DNA of 64,000 nucleotides from Cohnella thailandensis (GCF_014212135.1 NZ_JACJVQ010000016.1:17016-81015), one strand, 5' to 3'; shown: positions 44,235 through 53,806, numbered from the stretch's first letter. Notes: generated from the letters alone by a model not told the origin. Numbers and translations: made by a program.

Positions 44235-45536
44235 ATGTCCAAAATCACGTTCCTCGGAGCCGGAAGCACCGTCTTCGCCAAAAATGTACTGGGAGACGTC
44301 ATGCTGACGCCGTCGCTTCAGGAGTTCGAGCTCGCCCTGTTCGACATCGATCCGGTGCGGTTGAAGGATTCCGAGAACATGCTGAATAATCTTCGCGGCA
44401 CGTCGGGGAGCCGTTGCAGGGTGGTCGCTTATTCGGACCGCAAGGAGGCGCTGCGCGGGGCCAAGTACGTCGTGAACGCCATCCAGGTCGGTGGCTACGA
44501 GCCGTCCACGGTCATCGACTTCGAAGTGCCTAAGAAATACGGCTTGCGCCAGACGATCGCGGACACTCTGGGGATTGGCGGGATTTTTCGCAATCTTCGC
44601 ACGATTCCGGTCATGCTGGACTTCGCCCGCGACATTCAAGAGGTATGTCCCGACGCTTGGTTCCTTAATTACACGAACCCGATGGCGGTGCTGACGAACG
44701 TCATTAACACGTATGGCGGGGTCAAGACGGTCGGGCTGTGCCATAGCGTGCAGGTGTGCGTCTCCCATCTGTTCAAGGATCTCGGGATGGATGCGACCGG
44801 CGTGCAATCGAAGATCGCGGGCATCAACCACATGGCATGGCTGCTCGAGGTGAAGAAGGACGGCGTGGATCTGTATCCGGAGATCAAGCGCCGCGCGGCG
44901 GAGAAGCAGAAGGAGAAGCATCACGATATGGTTCGCTACGAGCTGATGAACCGCTTCGGCTATTACGTGACCGAGTCGTCCGAGCACAACGCGGAGTATC
45001 ATCCGTACTTCATCAAGCGCCAATATCCGGAGCTGATCGAGAAGTACAACATCCCGCTGGACGAATATCCGCGCCGCTGCGTGAACCAGATCGAAGGCTG
45101 GGCGAAGATGCGCGACAGCATGGTGAACAACGTGGATCTGACGCATGAGCGTTCGCATGAGTACGCCTCGTATATTTTCGACGCGATGGAGACGAACACT
45201 CCGTTCAAGATCGGCGGCAACGTGATGAACTCGGGCGGGCTGATTTCGAACTTGCCGCGCGAGGCGTGCGTCGAGGTGCCATGTCTGGTGGACGCGTCCG
45301 GCGTGACTCCGACGTACGTAGGCGCTTTGCCGCCTCAGCTCGCCGCGCTCAACCGCACGAACATCAACACGCAGCTGCTGACGATCGAAGCCGCGATGAC
45401 CGGCAAGAAGGAGCACATCTATCACGCCGCGATGCTCGACCCGCACACGGCCGCCGAGCTGTCGATCGACGACATCGTGTCCCTGTGCGACGACTTGATC
45501 GAGGCTCACGGGGATTGGCTTCCGAAGTTTGTCTAA
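44235..45536 (+). CDS. melA: Alpha-galactosidase, GH4
   Basis: This 433-residue protein belongs to glycoside hydrolase family 4, which uses NAD+ and Mn2+ in a redox-assisted hydrolysis. The Rossmann motif is FLGAGSTVFAKN (6-17). Cys169-His170 in LCHSVQ and His199 in AGINHMAW are the expected metal ligands. Length and motifs match B. subtilis MelA. Being cytoplasmic, it would act on imported alpha-galactosides. GGAGGT lies upstream and a GC-rich hairpin ends the gene. No transporter is adjacent. Confidence 0.92.
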   Translation: MSKITFLGAGSTVFAKNVLGDVMLTPSLQEFELALFDIDPVRLKDSENMLNNLRGTSGSRCRVVAYSDRKEALRGAKYVVNAIQVGGYEPSTVIDFEVPKKYGLRQTIADTLGIGGIFRNLRTIPVMLDFARDIQEVCPDAWFLNYTNPMAVLTNVINTYGGVKTVGLCHSVQVCVSHLFKDLGMDATGVQSKIAGINHMAWLLEVKKDGVDLYPEIKRRAAEKQKEKHHDMVRYELMNRFGYYVTESSEHNAEYHPYFIKRQYPELIEKYNIPLDEYPRRCVNQIEGWAKMRDSMVNNVDLTHERSHEYASYIFDAMETNTPFKIGGNVMNSGGLISNLPREACVEVPCLVDASGVTPTYVGALPPQLAALNRTNINTQLLTIEAAMTGKKEHIYHAAMLDPHTAAELSIDDIVSLCDDLIEAHGDWLPKFV

Positions 45537-45557
45537 GCGCGAGAACGCGAATATAGC

Positions 45558-45592
45558 AACCCCCGGCGCAACGATGCGCCGGGGGTTGTCGT
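45558..45592. terminator. Hairpin between melA and the convergent AraC gene
   Basis: AACCCCCGGCGCA-ACGA-TGCGCCGGGGGTT is a perfect 13-bp stem followed by GTCGTCT; the T tract is poor but the stem is very stable. Confidence 0.85.
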
Positions 45593-45614
45593 CTTCAGGT
45601 GCCGCCTAATCTCT

Positions 45615-46373
45615 TCAGAAGGAGCCGGCCTTGGCTTTGCGGTACGCGCCGGGGGACATGCCGGTCTCCCGTTTGAACAGGTTGCAAAACTGTGCGTCGT
45701 TCGTGAACCCCGTCTCGGAGGAGACTTCGGAGATGTGCATGCGCGAGTGAATCAGCAGCGACTTGGCGAACTCGAGCCGCTTCATGAGCAAATAGCGGAT
45801 CGGAGAGTCGCCGTACCGATCCCGGAACAGATGGCGGAACCGGTCGTAACTGTAGCCGGACATCCGAGCCAGCGCTTCGATCGACAGCTTCTGGCGGTAA
45901 TGCTCGTCCATATAGTTGCGGACGTATTGAACCCGGTCGGCGGAAGCCTGCGCCGTCTTGCCCCGGCCGAACATGCGCAGCATAAGCGGAGCGATCTCGC
46001 TGGCCATCAAATTCAGCAGATGCGCGTATCCCTCGCGCCGCTGCGAGAATTCGGCTTCGATCCGGCGCATGAGCTGCTCGATCGTGCGGTCCTTGTCGTC
46101 TTCGTAGACGCCGCTTAGGGACCGCATCTCGGGGCTTGCGCACTGGAAGCCGACGAACAGAATCCTCGCGTCTTCCTGATGGTTCTCGTTATGCAAGCAG
46201 CGGGGCGGAAGGAACGCGAACGTGTTCGCCTGGAACGGATAGCTCATTTGACCGATCGTCGTCGTCCCTTTACCTTCGAGGTAATAAACAAGCTCATAGC
46301 ATTCATGTTGGTGAGGGGGGATGTAAGTGTTTCTGCCATGATCGGCGCTGACAATATATAGGAAGCGATCCAT
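45615..46373 (-). CDS. AraC-family transcriptional regulator
   Basis: This 252-residue protein has a cupin N-terminus (PPHQHECYELVYYLEGKG, about residues 19-36) and two C-terminal helix-turn-helices (LSIEALARMSGYSYDRFRHL and VSSETGFTNDAQFCNLFKRE). ATG 46373 has GAGGGTGAG upstream and was preferred over an in-frame start at 46415. It is convergent with melA and divergent from the nup operon. The target is unknown; carbohydrate control is typical of this subgroup. Confidence 0.85.
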   Translation of the reverse strand: MDRFLYIVSADHGRNTYIPPHQHECYELVYYLEGKGTTTIGQMSYPFQANTFAFLPPRCLHNENHQEDARILFVGFQCASPEMRSLSGVYEDDKDRTIEQLMRRIEAEFSQRREGYAHLLNLMASEIAPLMLRMFGRGKTAQASADRVQYVRNYMDEHYRQKLSIEALARMSGYSYDRFRHLFRDRYGDSPIRYLLMKRLEFAKSLLIHSRMHISEVSSETGFTNDAQFCNLFKRETGMSPGAYRKAKAGSF

Positions 46374-46561
46374 AAGCTCACCCTCGTTTTCCAAGAAATT
46401 AGCCAGATCGTGCAAAAAGACGGCCAGATCGCGATAATGTAGAGCGCATCAATTTGCTATGATCGTATCAATAAAAAGCGAAAACCGCAACCGGATGCGA
46501 AAACCATTTGTTCCGCCTCAACGCGTGGACGAAGCGATGAAAAGCGACTCTTCCGGCCATG

Positions 46562-46575
46562 TGAAAACGCTTTTT
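46562..46575 (+). promoter_or_regulatory. Candidate cre in the nup promoter region
   Basis: TGAAAACGCTTTTT matches the cre core TGAAANCGNTT but lacks the terminal CA. It lies about 70 bp before the nupN start. If functional it would couple nucleoside salvage to carbon status. Confidence 0.4.
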
Positions 46576-46646
46576 GTGAGGTAAGCTGACGTGTCGGAAG
46601 GGGTCTTAAGCATTTGGGCAGGGATAACATCGGGGGAGTGATCGGG

Positions 46647-47786
46647 ATGAAGAGGAAGAAGGGTCTACTGTTGGCAACGTTGGCCGTCGTTCTGCTTTTA
46701 TCGGCTTGTTCGGGGGGCAACGGCGGCGGCAACGCAAGCGAGAGCGCGGATTCGGGCGGAGCTTCGAGCCCTGCCGAATCCGGCAAGAAAACGAAGGTTG
46801 TTCTGCTCGTTCCAGGCAATCTTGGCGACAAGTCGTTCTTCGACGCGGCGAACCGGGGAATGGATTTGCTGAAGGAGCAGCTCGGCGCGGAGACGAAGGT
46901 GATCGAGATGGGTACCGACAAGACGAAGTGGGAGCCGACGGTCAACGATATCGCTTCGCAGGATTGGGACTTCATCCTATCCGGGGGAGCCGACATTACG
47001 GAAGTTTTCAACGCGGCGGCCGAGGCGTATCCGGATAAGAAGTTTATCGACTACGACACGGAAAATCCGGAGGTGCCGGACAACGTGTACGCGATGTCGT
47101 ACGCGACGAACGAGGTTTCGTTCCTGGCGGGCGCGGTGGCGGCTCTAACGACGAAGTCGAGCATGCCGCAAGCCAATCCGGACAATGTGATCGGCTTCCT
47201 CGGCGGGATGGACATTCCGGGCATCAACACCTTCCTGGTCGGTTATATCGAAGGCGCCAAATACGTCGATCCCGACGTCAAGGTCGCCGTCTCGTATGCC
47301 GGAAGCTTCTCCGACCCGGCCAAGGGCAAGGAGCTGTCGCTCGTCGAATACAACTCCGGCGTCGACGTCATCTTCAACGTGGCGGGCGGGACAGGCCTCG
47401 GCGTGTTCGATGCCGCGAAGGAGAAGAAGCAATACGCGATCGGCGTCGATTCGGACCAGGCCATGCTGATGAAGGACAGCGACAGCGAGAAGGCGAACCT
47501 GATCGTCACGTCGGCGATCAAGAAGATCGATACCGCCATTCTCGGCGCGGTTAAGAAAGGCCAGGAAGGCACTCTGCCGTACGGAACGCTTGAACGGATG
47601 GGCTTCGAGCAGGACGGTGTCGGACTCGCCGACAACGAGATCTACAAGAGCGTCTTCCCGGCGGATCTGCAAGCGAAGATCGAGGACATAAAGAAGAAGC
47701 TGGCCGCTAAGGAAATTACAGTGACCGATGCGTCGGCAATGGAGACGTCGAAGGTCGAAGAGATCCGCAACTCCGTCAAACCTTAA
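46647..47786 (+). CDS. nupN: Nucleoside-binding lipoprotein, BMP family (NupN-like)
   Basis: This 379-residue protein begins MKRKKGLLLATLAVVLLLSAC with lipobox LSAC, so it is an extracytoplasmic lipoprotein. The BMP/Med domain has VVLLVPGNLGDKSFFDAANR, DFILSGGADITEVFN and GFLGGMDIPGINTFLVGYIEGA. BMP proteins bind purine nucleosides; the order with one ATPase and two permeases equals B. subtilis nupNOPQ (guanosine uptake). ATG 46647 with GGGGGAGTG upstream was chosen over an in-frame TTG at 46614. A hairpin follows before nupO. Confidence 0.9.
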   Translation: MKRKKGLLLATLAVVLLLSACSGGNGGGNASESADSGGASSPAESGKKTKVVLLVPGNLGDKSFFDAANRGMDLLKEQLGAETKVIEMGTDKTKWEPTVNDIASQDWDFILSGGADITEVFNAAAEAYPDKKFIDYDTENPEVPDNVYAMSYATNEVSFLAGAVAALTTKSSMPQANPDNVIGFLGGMDIPGINTFLVGYIEGAKYVDPDVKVAVSYAGSFSDPAKGKELSLVEYNSGVDVIFNVAGGTGLGVFDAAKEKKQYAIGVDSDQAMLMKDSDSEKANLIVTSAIKKIDTAILGAVKKGQEGTLPYGTLERMGFEQDGVGLADNEIYKSVFPADLQAKIEDIKKKLAAKEITVTDASAMETSKVEEIRNSVKP

Positions 47787-47810
47787 GGCGCCGGGGAGCC
47801 GATTTCGGCC

Positions 47811-47851
47811 AAAGTTGGATACTTCTCCTTCCGGGGCGGGTATCCAACTTT
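47811..47851 (+). terminator. Intercistronic hairpin between nupN and nupO
   Basis: AAAGTTGGATAC (47811-47822) pairs with GTATCCAACTTT around a GC-rich loop and is followed by ACTTTTAG. It looks like a leaky terminator that would favour binding-protein synthesis over the transporter. Confidence 0.8.
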
Positions 47852-47892
47852 ACTTTTAGCAGACTTTATGGGGAATGGGGAGGGCGAACGAG

Positions 47893-49452
47893 ATGAGCGG
47901 GGCGTTGCTTGAAATGCGGGACGTGACAAAGGTGTATCCGAACGGCGTCATGGCCAACTACAAAGTCCGATTCTCGCTGCGGGAAGGAGAAATCCACGCG
48001 ATCGTGGGCGAGAACGGAGCCGGCAAGTCGACGCTGATGAAAATGATGTTCGGCATGGAAGAGCCGAGCGAAGGTGAGATCCTGCTGCGCGGCGAGAAGG
48101 TGAAGCTGGCTTCTCCGCAGGATGCGATCGACCGGGGCATCGGAATGGTGCATCAGCACTTCATGCTCGTGCCGTCGTTCACGGTCGCCGAGAACATGGT
48201 GCTCGGGATGGAGCCGAAGAAGGGGCTCGGCATCCACTTCGCCGAAGCCGTGCGGATGACGGAGGAGATGTCGCGCAAGTACAACCTGGCCGTCGATCCG
48301 AAGGCCAAGGTCGAGAATCTGACCGTCGGCATGAAGCAGAAGGTCGAGATCCTGAAGGCGCTTCTTCGCGGCGCGAAAATATTAATCCTGGACGAGCCTA
48401 CGGCGGTGCTGACGCCTCAGGAGACCGAGGAATTGTTTCGCGAGCTGAGGCTGCTCAAGGACCAGGGCCATACCATCGTTTTTATTTCCCACAAGCTGAA
48501 GGAAGTGAAGGCGATCTGCGACCGGATTACGATCATGCGGGCCGGACGCAGCGAAGACGCGTTCCGAACCGCGGACGTTACGGAACAAGAAATTTCCCGC
48601 CTGATGGTCGGCCGCGACGTCGTGCTCAAATACGACAAGGAGAAGAGAGAGGCGGGCGAGACCATTCTCGCCGTCCGCGGCTTCTCGCTCGCCGGCAGCG
48701 CTGGCAGTCGGCTGCTGTCGGACGTCGGCTTCACCGTCCGGGCCGGGGAGATCGTCGGCATCGCCGGCGTGGAGGGCAACGGCCAGACGCCGCTCGTCGA
48801 GGCGCTTACGGGAAGTTTGGCCGGGACTGCGGTCGGCGGTTCGGTCACCGTCAAGGGAGCGGACATCCTGCGGGCCGACATTCGCGCCATCCGGAAGCAC
48901 GGCGTATCGTACATCCCCGAAGACCGAATGAGGCAGGGGGCGGCGGGCGAGGCGAGCATCGCGGACAATCTCATCTCTACGCAATATGCCTCCGGGAAGC
49001 TTGGCGGGGGGATGTTCATGAACGGCGGCAAGATCGAACGGCTCGCGGCCTCGCTCATCGAAGCGTTCGACGTCCGGTGCTCCGGTCCGAAGCAGCCGAT
49101 AGGCATGCTGTCCGGAGGCAATATGCAGAAGGTCGTCGTCGCCCGCGAATGCTCGACCGAGCCGGATCTGCTTATCGCCGAGCAGCCGACGAGGGGCGTC
49201 GACATCGGCGCCGCCCAGTTCATCCACCGGAAGCTTATCGAGCTTCGCGACCGGGGCTGCGCCATTCTGCTCGTATCCGCGGATTTGAATGAAATTCTGG
49301 AGCTTAGCGACAAATTGCTCGTCCTGTACGAGGGCCGAGTGACCGCCTACTTCGAAGAGCCGTCCGCTGTCGGCGAGGAGGAGCTCGGCTTGTACATGCT
49401 GGGAATCAACCGGCAGGATCCGGAGCAGATCGGGAGGGCCGTCCATCGATGA
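47893..49452 (+). CDS. nupO: Nucleoside ABC transporter ATPase, two-domain (NupO-like)
   Basis: This 519-residue protein has two ATPase halves, as in ribose/nucleoside importers. The first has Walker A GENGAGKST, signature LTVGMKQKVEI and Walker B ILILDEPTAVLTPQE. The second has a degenerate Walker A (GVEGNGQTPL) and an intact LSGGNMQKVVVARE signature, the usual asymmetry in this family. ATG 47893 with GGGAGGGCG upstream was preferred over ATG 47875. It overlaps nupP by 4 bp. Confidence 0.92.
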   Translation: MSGALLEMRDVTKVYPNGVMANYKVRFSLREGEIHAIVGENGAGKSTLMKMMFGMEEPSEGEILLRGEKVKLASPQDAIDRGIGMVHQHFMLVPSFTVAENMVLGMEPKKGLGIHFAEAVRMTEEMSRKYNLAVDPKAKVENLTVGMKQKVEILKALLRGAKILILDEPTAVLTPQETEELFRELRLLKDQGHTIVFISHKLKEVKAICDRITIMRAGRSEDAFRTADVTEQEISRLMVGRDVVLKYDKEKREAGETILAVRGFSLAGSAGSRLLSDVGFTVRAGEIVGIAGVEGNGQTPLVEALTGSLAGTAVGGSVTVKGADILRADIRAIRKHGVSYIPEDRMRQGAAGEASIADNLISTQYASGKLGGGMFMNGGKIERLAASLIEAFDVRCSGPKQPIGMLSGGNMQKVVVARECSTEPDLLIAEQPTRGVDIGAAQFIHRKLIELRDRGCAILLVSADLNEILELSDKLLVLYEGRVTAYFEEPSAVGEEELGLYMLGINRQDPEQIGRAVHR

Positions 49453-50495
49453 AAGCCAAGTACTTCGAGCCGTTCCGCACGTTGGCGGTTATTCTGATTG
49501 CTCTTGTAATCGCGTTCGTCATCATCTCGCTCGTCAGCGATCGTCCGCTGGAGACGATTCTCATCTTCCTGTGGGAGCCGCTTGCGACGAAGGGTCATAT
49601 CGGCAACCTGATCGAGATGGCGATTCCGCTCATGTTCACGGGACTGTCGGTGTCGCTGCTATTCCGCGCGAACCTGTTCAACCTGGGCGCGGAAGGCATC
49701 TTCTACTTCTCCGGCGTCGTCGCCGCGGCCATCGCCATCCACGCGAGTCTGAACGGCTTCCTGCATCCGATCGCCGCGATCGCCGCGGGATCGGTCGTCG
49801 GAGCGCTGCTGTCCGCCATTCCGGGCATTCTGAAGGCGAAATGGAATGCCAACGAACTCGTCACTTCGCTTATGTTCAACAACATTCTGTTCGGCGTCGG
49901 CCTGTATATCCTGAACTACCAGCTGCGGGACGCGAAGGCGTTCTCGTCGGCTTCGTACAAATTCGAGCCGACGGCGCTCTTGAGCCGCATCTGGCCGGGT
50001 ACGCGCGTTCACGCCGGGCTTATCATCGTGCTCGTTATGATCGTAGCCGCGCATGTTTTTCTCTATAAGACGAAATGGGGCTACGAGCTCAGGATGACGG
50101 GAGCGAATCGGGCATTCGCGGGCTACTCGGGCATCCGGACGGCAAGGGTTATTATCCTCACGCATCTAATCGCCGGGTTCATCGCCGGCATGGGCGGCTC
50201 GGTCGAGGTGCTCGGCATGTACACGCGCTTCAACTGGGTCTCTCTGCCGGGCTACGGTCTGGACGGGGCGCTCGTGGCGATGCTGGCGAAGAATAACCCG
50301 TTGTCCGTCATCGGCGCGGCGCTGTTCCTCTCCTATATCCGCAACGGGGCCGATCTGATGGCCCGGCTGTCGGACGTTCCGTCGGAGATGATCTCCATCG
50401 TGCAGGCGATCATCATTCTGCTGCTGTCGGCCGAACAATTCCTGAAGTTCTGGAAAAACCGAATGTTGCTGAAGGAGGCGCGGAAGCATGGATAG
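49449..50495 (+). CDS. nupP: Nucleoside ABC transporter permease (NupP-like)
   Basis: This 348-residue membrane protein of the BPD_transp_2 (ribose/branched-chain type) family has about eight to ten hydrophobic segments. FTGLSVSLLFRANLFNLGAEG is the family's conserved stretch, and MTGANRAFAGYSGIR is the cytoplasmic coupling loop. It overlaps nupO (ATGA) and nupQ (8 bp). Confidence 0.92.
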   Translation: MKAKYFEPFRTLAVILIALVIAFVIISLVSDRPLETILIFLWEPLATKGHIGNLIEMAIPLMFTGLSVSLLFRANLFNLGAEGIFYFSGVVAAAIAIHASLNGFLHPIAAIAAGSVVGALLSAIPGILKAKWNANELVTSLMFNNILFGVGLYILNYQLRDAKAFSSASYKFEPTALLSRIWPGTRVHAGLIIVLVMIVAAHVFLYKTKWGYELRMTGANRAFAGYSGIRTARVIILTHLIAGFIAGMGGSVEVLGMYTRFNWVSLPGYGLDGALVAMLAKNNPLSVIGAALFLSYIRNGADLMARLSDVPSEMISIVQAIIILLLSAEQFLKFWKNRMLLKEARKHG

Positions 50496-51426
50496 CTTGT
50501 GGAGCGTGATCTGGTCGACCGATTTCGCCTTCTCCATCCTCCGGGTGACGACGCCGATTCTGTTCGCCGCGCTCGGGGCGCTCATCTCCAACCGCGCGGG
50601 CATCATCAACATCGGGTTGGAGGGCATCATGCTGGTCGCGGCGCTGACAGGCGTCGTAACCAGCGCTTATACGCACAGCGCATGGGTCGGTCTCTTGTGC
50701 GCCGTTCTCTCGGGCGTTATGATCGCCGGCATTCTGGCCTTCTTTACGCTGCAATTCAAGACGCATATCATTCTCGGCGGCATCGCGATCAATATGTTTG
50801 CGTCCGGGGGAACCGTATTCTTCCTCTATCTGCTGAGCGGAGACAAGGGCGCCTCGAGCTCGCTGCAAAGCAAGGTGCTGCCGAACGTCGACATTCCGCT
50901 GTTGAAGGACGTTCCCGTGCTCGGCCCCATTCTGTCGGGGCATAACGTGCTCACGTACGCGTCGATCGCCGCCGTATTCGCCGTGTACTACATGATGAAG
51001 CGCACGCCGCTCGGGCTGCGCATTCGTTCCGTCGGCGAGAATCCGCATGCGGCCCAGTCGGTCGGCGTCAGCGTCGTCCGAACCCAATATACCGCGCTCC
51101 TGCTCAGCGGCCTGCTGGCGGGACTCGGCGGAGCGTACATGTCGATGGGCTATTTGTCGCTGTTTACGAGGGACATGACGGCGGGCAGGGGCTGGATCGC
51201 CATAGCCGCGGAATCGATGGGACGAAGCACGACGGTCGGCACAACGCTGACGTCGTTCCTGTTCGGAGCCGCCAACGCGCTCGCGAACGCGTTGACCGTG
51301 CTCAAAATTCCGTCGGAGCTGATCGCCACGTTCCCATACGCCGCGACCGTTATCGGTCTGCTCGTTTATGCGATCGGCGAATCGCGGAAGAGAAAAAAAG
51401 CGGCCGTAAAGCCGAACGAAGGATGA
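50488..51426 (+). CDS. nupQ: Nucleoside ABC transporter permease (NupQ-like)
   Basis: This 312-residue second permease has ILRVTTPILFAALGALISNR and AGIINIGLEGIMLVAALTG, and the coupling loop RSVGENPHAAQSVGVSV. It forms the heterodimer with NupP. The next gene follows 12 bp later with GAGGAGAG between them, continuing the operon into catabolic genes. Confidence 0.92.
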   Translation: MDSLWSVIWSTDFAFSILRVTTPILFAALGALISNRAGIINIGLEGIMLVAALTGVVTSAYTHSAWVGLLCAVLSGVMIAGILAFFTLQFKTHIILGGIAINMFASGGTVFFLYLLSGDKGASSSLQSKVLPNVDIPLLKDVPVLGPILSGHNVLTYASIAAVFAVYYMMKRTPLGLRIRSVGENPHAAQSVGVSVVRTQYTALLLSGLLAGLGGAYMSMGYLSLFTRDMTAGRGWIAIAAESMGRSTTVGTTLTSFLFGAANALANALTVLKIPSELIATFPYAATVIGLLVYAIGESRKRKKAAVKPNEG

Positions 51427-51438
51427 GGAGAGTCGGAC

Positions 51439-52410
51439 ATGACATTGGAGTTGGCAAGACCGATCATCATCGACTGCGATCCGGGGCACGATGACGCGAT
51501 TGCGATATTGCTCGCGCTCGCGAACCCGGAACGGCTGCGAGTGCTCGGCATTACGACCGTCGGCGGAAACCAGGTGCTGGAGAAAATAACCGACAACGCC
51601 CTGAAGCTGCTCAGCTTCGTGGACGCGGACATCCCGGTCGCCATGGGGGCGAAGGGGCCGTTGCTGGGCAAGCTGGTGACGGGCGCGGAAGCGCACGGAG
51701 AATCCGGCATGGACGGGCCCGTTCTGCCCCCGAGCAAGTTCAGGCCGGTGCGGCAAGGCGCCGTCGAGTTTATGGTCGAGCGGATTCGTTCGAGCGACCG
51801 CCCCGTAACTCTCGTGCCGATCGGCCCGTTGACCAACGTGGCGATGCTGCTTGCCGCCTACCCTGATGTGAAGGAGAAGATCGAGCGCATCTCGCTCATG
51901 GGCGGCGGCCTGGCGTACGGCAACGTCACCGCCGCGGCGGAGTTCAACATTTACGTCGACCCGGAGGCGGCGCGCATCGTATTCGAATCCGGCATCCCGA
52001 TCGCGATGAGCGGTCTGGACGTCACCGACAAGGCCATGATCTACGAAGAGGAGATCGCGGAATTGAAGCGGCGCGGCAAGGTGTCCGTCATGGTCGGGGA
52101 ACTGCTGGACTTCTACTCGATATACAGCCGGAAGCTGGGCTTCGACGGCAGCTCGCTGCACGATCCGTGCGCGGTGGCCTGGCTATTGCAGCCCGAGCTC
52201 TTCGAGTCGAAAGCTTATTGCGTGACGGTGGAGACGAAGGGGGAGCGGACGCGGGGCATGACGGTGGCGGACATGCGCCGCAAGCCGGGCGACGCTCCGA
52301 ACGCGCACGTGCTGCTGGACGTGGACCGGGATGCGTTTATCCGGCTCCTCTTCGACGCGCTGGAGCGGTTGGACCGGCAGGCGGCGCTGCGACCCGCGGA
52401 AGGGGAGTGA
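51439..52410 (+). CDS. Inosine-uridine-preferring nucleoside hydrolase
   Basis: This 323-residue protein has the N-terminal calcium-binding Asp cluster DCDPGHDDA (residues 12-20), characteristic of nucleoside hydrolases, and LMGGGLAYGNVTAAAEFNIYVDP, the substrate and metal region with conserved Asn and Asp. It cleaves ribonucleosides to base and ribose. Co-transcription behind nupNOPQ indicates it acts on nucleosides brought in by that importer, feeding bases to salvage (the de novo pur genes are also in this window). Confidence 0.93.
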   Translation: MTLELARPIIIDCDPGHDDAIAILLALANPERLRVLGITTVGGNQVLEKITDNALKLLSFVDADIPVAMGAKGPLLGKLVTGAEAHGESGMDGPVLPPSKFRPVRQGAVEFMVERIRSSDRPVTLVPIGPLTNVAMLLAAYPDVKEKIERISLMGGGLAYGNVTAAAEFNIYVDPEAARIVFESGIPIAMSGLDVTDKAMIYEEEIAELKRRGKVSVMVGELLDFYSIYSRKLGFDGSSLHDPCAVAWLLQPELFESKAYCVTVETKGERTRGMTVADMRRKPGDAPNAHVLLDVDRDAFIRLLFDALERLDRQAALRPAEGE

Positions 52411-52414
52411 TCGC

Positions 52415-53806
52415 GTGGCTGGATGGGACCGCTTGCGGGAGCTGGTGAGGCTGGAGATTGTCCAACGGATGGAGGAAGGCTGCGATATCGCGGGGTTTGA
52501 CGAGAAGCTGGCGGAGGCGGACGAGGACGAAGAGCGGCTGATGCGTGTTTACGAAGAGCTGATTGGGCTGGGCGTGCGCGATGATTATCCGTTCGAGGAG
52601 CCTTCTGATCTCGAGAGCATTCGCCGGCTCCGTCCCGACGGGCCGAGGCGGATGGATGCCGGCTGGAGCGAGCCGGAGTGGCTCGATAAGTTCTACGGCG
52701 CCTGGCTTGGGCGCTGTGCCGGCTGCGTGCTCGGGAAGCCGCTGGAGCACGCGGATTACCTGTACGGCAAGGACGGGCGGCCCGGCTGGGCCAATGTCGA
52801 GCTGTGGTTCCGCGGCGCGGACGCTTGGCCGATTCGCGGTTATACGCCCGCGCGTTCGCGAGCGGAGTCGGAGTATGGGCTGGCGCTCAACGATTGGTCG
52901 CCGATGAGCGTGCGGGAGACGATTCGTTATGCGGAGAGCGACGACGACATCCGTTATACGGTGCTTGGCCTTCTGCTGTTGGAAGAGAAGGGGCTCGACT
53001 GGGACTCGTGGGACGTCGGCAAGCTGTGGCATAGGCATCTGACTTACAGCCAGGTATGCACGGCGGAGACGCAAGCGTATATGAACTTCGCACGCGAGAC
53101 GTCGCATCTGAACGGCGGGAAGACTGCGGATTGGCCGGTTCGCGGGGAGCGCGTTCGCATGTATCTTAATCCGTACCGCGAATGGATCGGCGCGCAAATT
53201 CGGGCGGACGGACTCGCTTACGGGGCTGCCGGGCATCCGGAGCTGGCGGCCGAACTCGGCTGGCGCGACGCTTCGTTCTCCCACGTCAAGAACGGCGTAT
53301 ACGGCGAGATGTTCGCGGCCGCGATGATCGCCGCGGCGTTCGCCGAACGCGACAGCGGGCGCATCGTCGAGATCGGCCTGAGCGAGATTCCCGCGACGAG
53401 CCGATTGGCGAAGGCTGTGCGAGAGGCGGTCGACATCGCCGGGCGCGCGAAGGACGAGCGCGAGCTGGCGAGCGCCCTCTGGGACGCGTTCGGGCAGTAC
53501 GACGCGGTGCACGCGATCAACAACGCGGCACTGGTTGCGGCGTCGCTCGTGTTTGCGGGCGACGACTTCGAGAAGGCGATCGCGATGGCCGTTTACGGCG
53601 GGTGGGACACCGACTGCAACGGGGCGACCGTCGGCTCCGTCATGGGAGCGAAGCTGGGCGCATCCGGGCTGCCCAAGGCGTGGATCGAGCCTCTGGGCGA
53701 CACGCTGTACGCGGAGGTGCACGGGTTCCACCCGATCGCCATCTCGGCTTGCGCAAGGCGGAGCTATGAGGTGTTCCTCAAGCTGAGGGCGCGCTTGCCG
53801 GAGTGA
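52415..53806 (+). CDS. ADP-ribosylglycohydrolase-family protein
   Basis: This 463-residue protein has the ARH fold motifs: GAWLGRCAGCVLGKPLE near residues 94-110, the Mg-binding cluster SDDDIRYTVLGL, and the C-terminal GGWDTDCNGATVGSVMGA (expected Asp-Thr-Asp metal site). An N-terminal region of about 90 residues has no recognised motif. GTG 52415 with GGGGAGTG upstream is the likely start; the longer in-frame opening from 52331 lies inside the hydrolase gene. Known members remove ADP-ribose from protein or hydrolyse ADP-ribose esters. Placement 4 bp after a nucleoside hydrolase suggests an ADP-ribosyl or ribosyl compound as substrate (inference). Confidence 0.85.
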   Translation: MAGWDRLRELVRLEIVQRMEEGCDIAGFDEKLAEADEDEERLMRVYEELIGLGVRDDYPFEEPSDLESIRRLRPDGPRRMDAGWSEPEWLDKFYGAWLGRCAGCVLGKPLEHADYLYGKDGRPGWANVELWFRGADAWPIRGYTPARSRAESEYGLALNDWSPMSVRETIRYAESDDDIRYTVLGLLLLEEKGLDWDSWDVGKLWHRHLTYSQVCTAETQAYMNFARETSHLNGGKTADWPVRGERVRMYLNPYREWIGAQIRADGLAYGAAGHPELAAELGWRDASFSHVKNGVYGEMFAAAMIAAAFAERDSGRIVEIGLSEIPATSRLAKAVREAVDIAGRAKDERELASALWDAFGQYDAVHAINNAALVAASLVFAGDDFEKAIAMAVYGGWDTDCNGATVGSVMGAKLGASGLPKAWIEPLGDTLYAEVHGFHPIAISACARRSYEVFLKLRARLPE

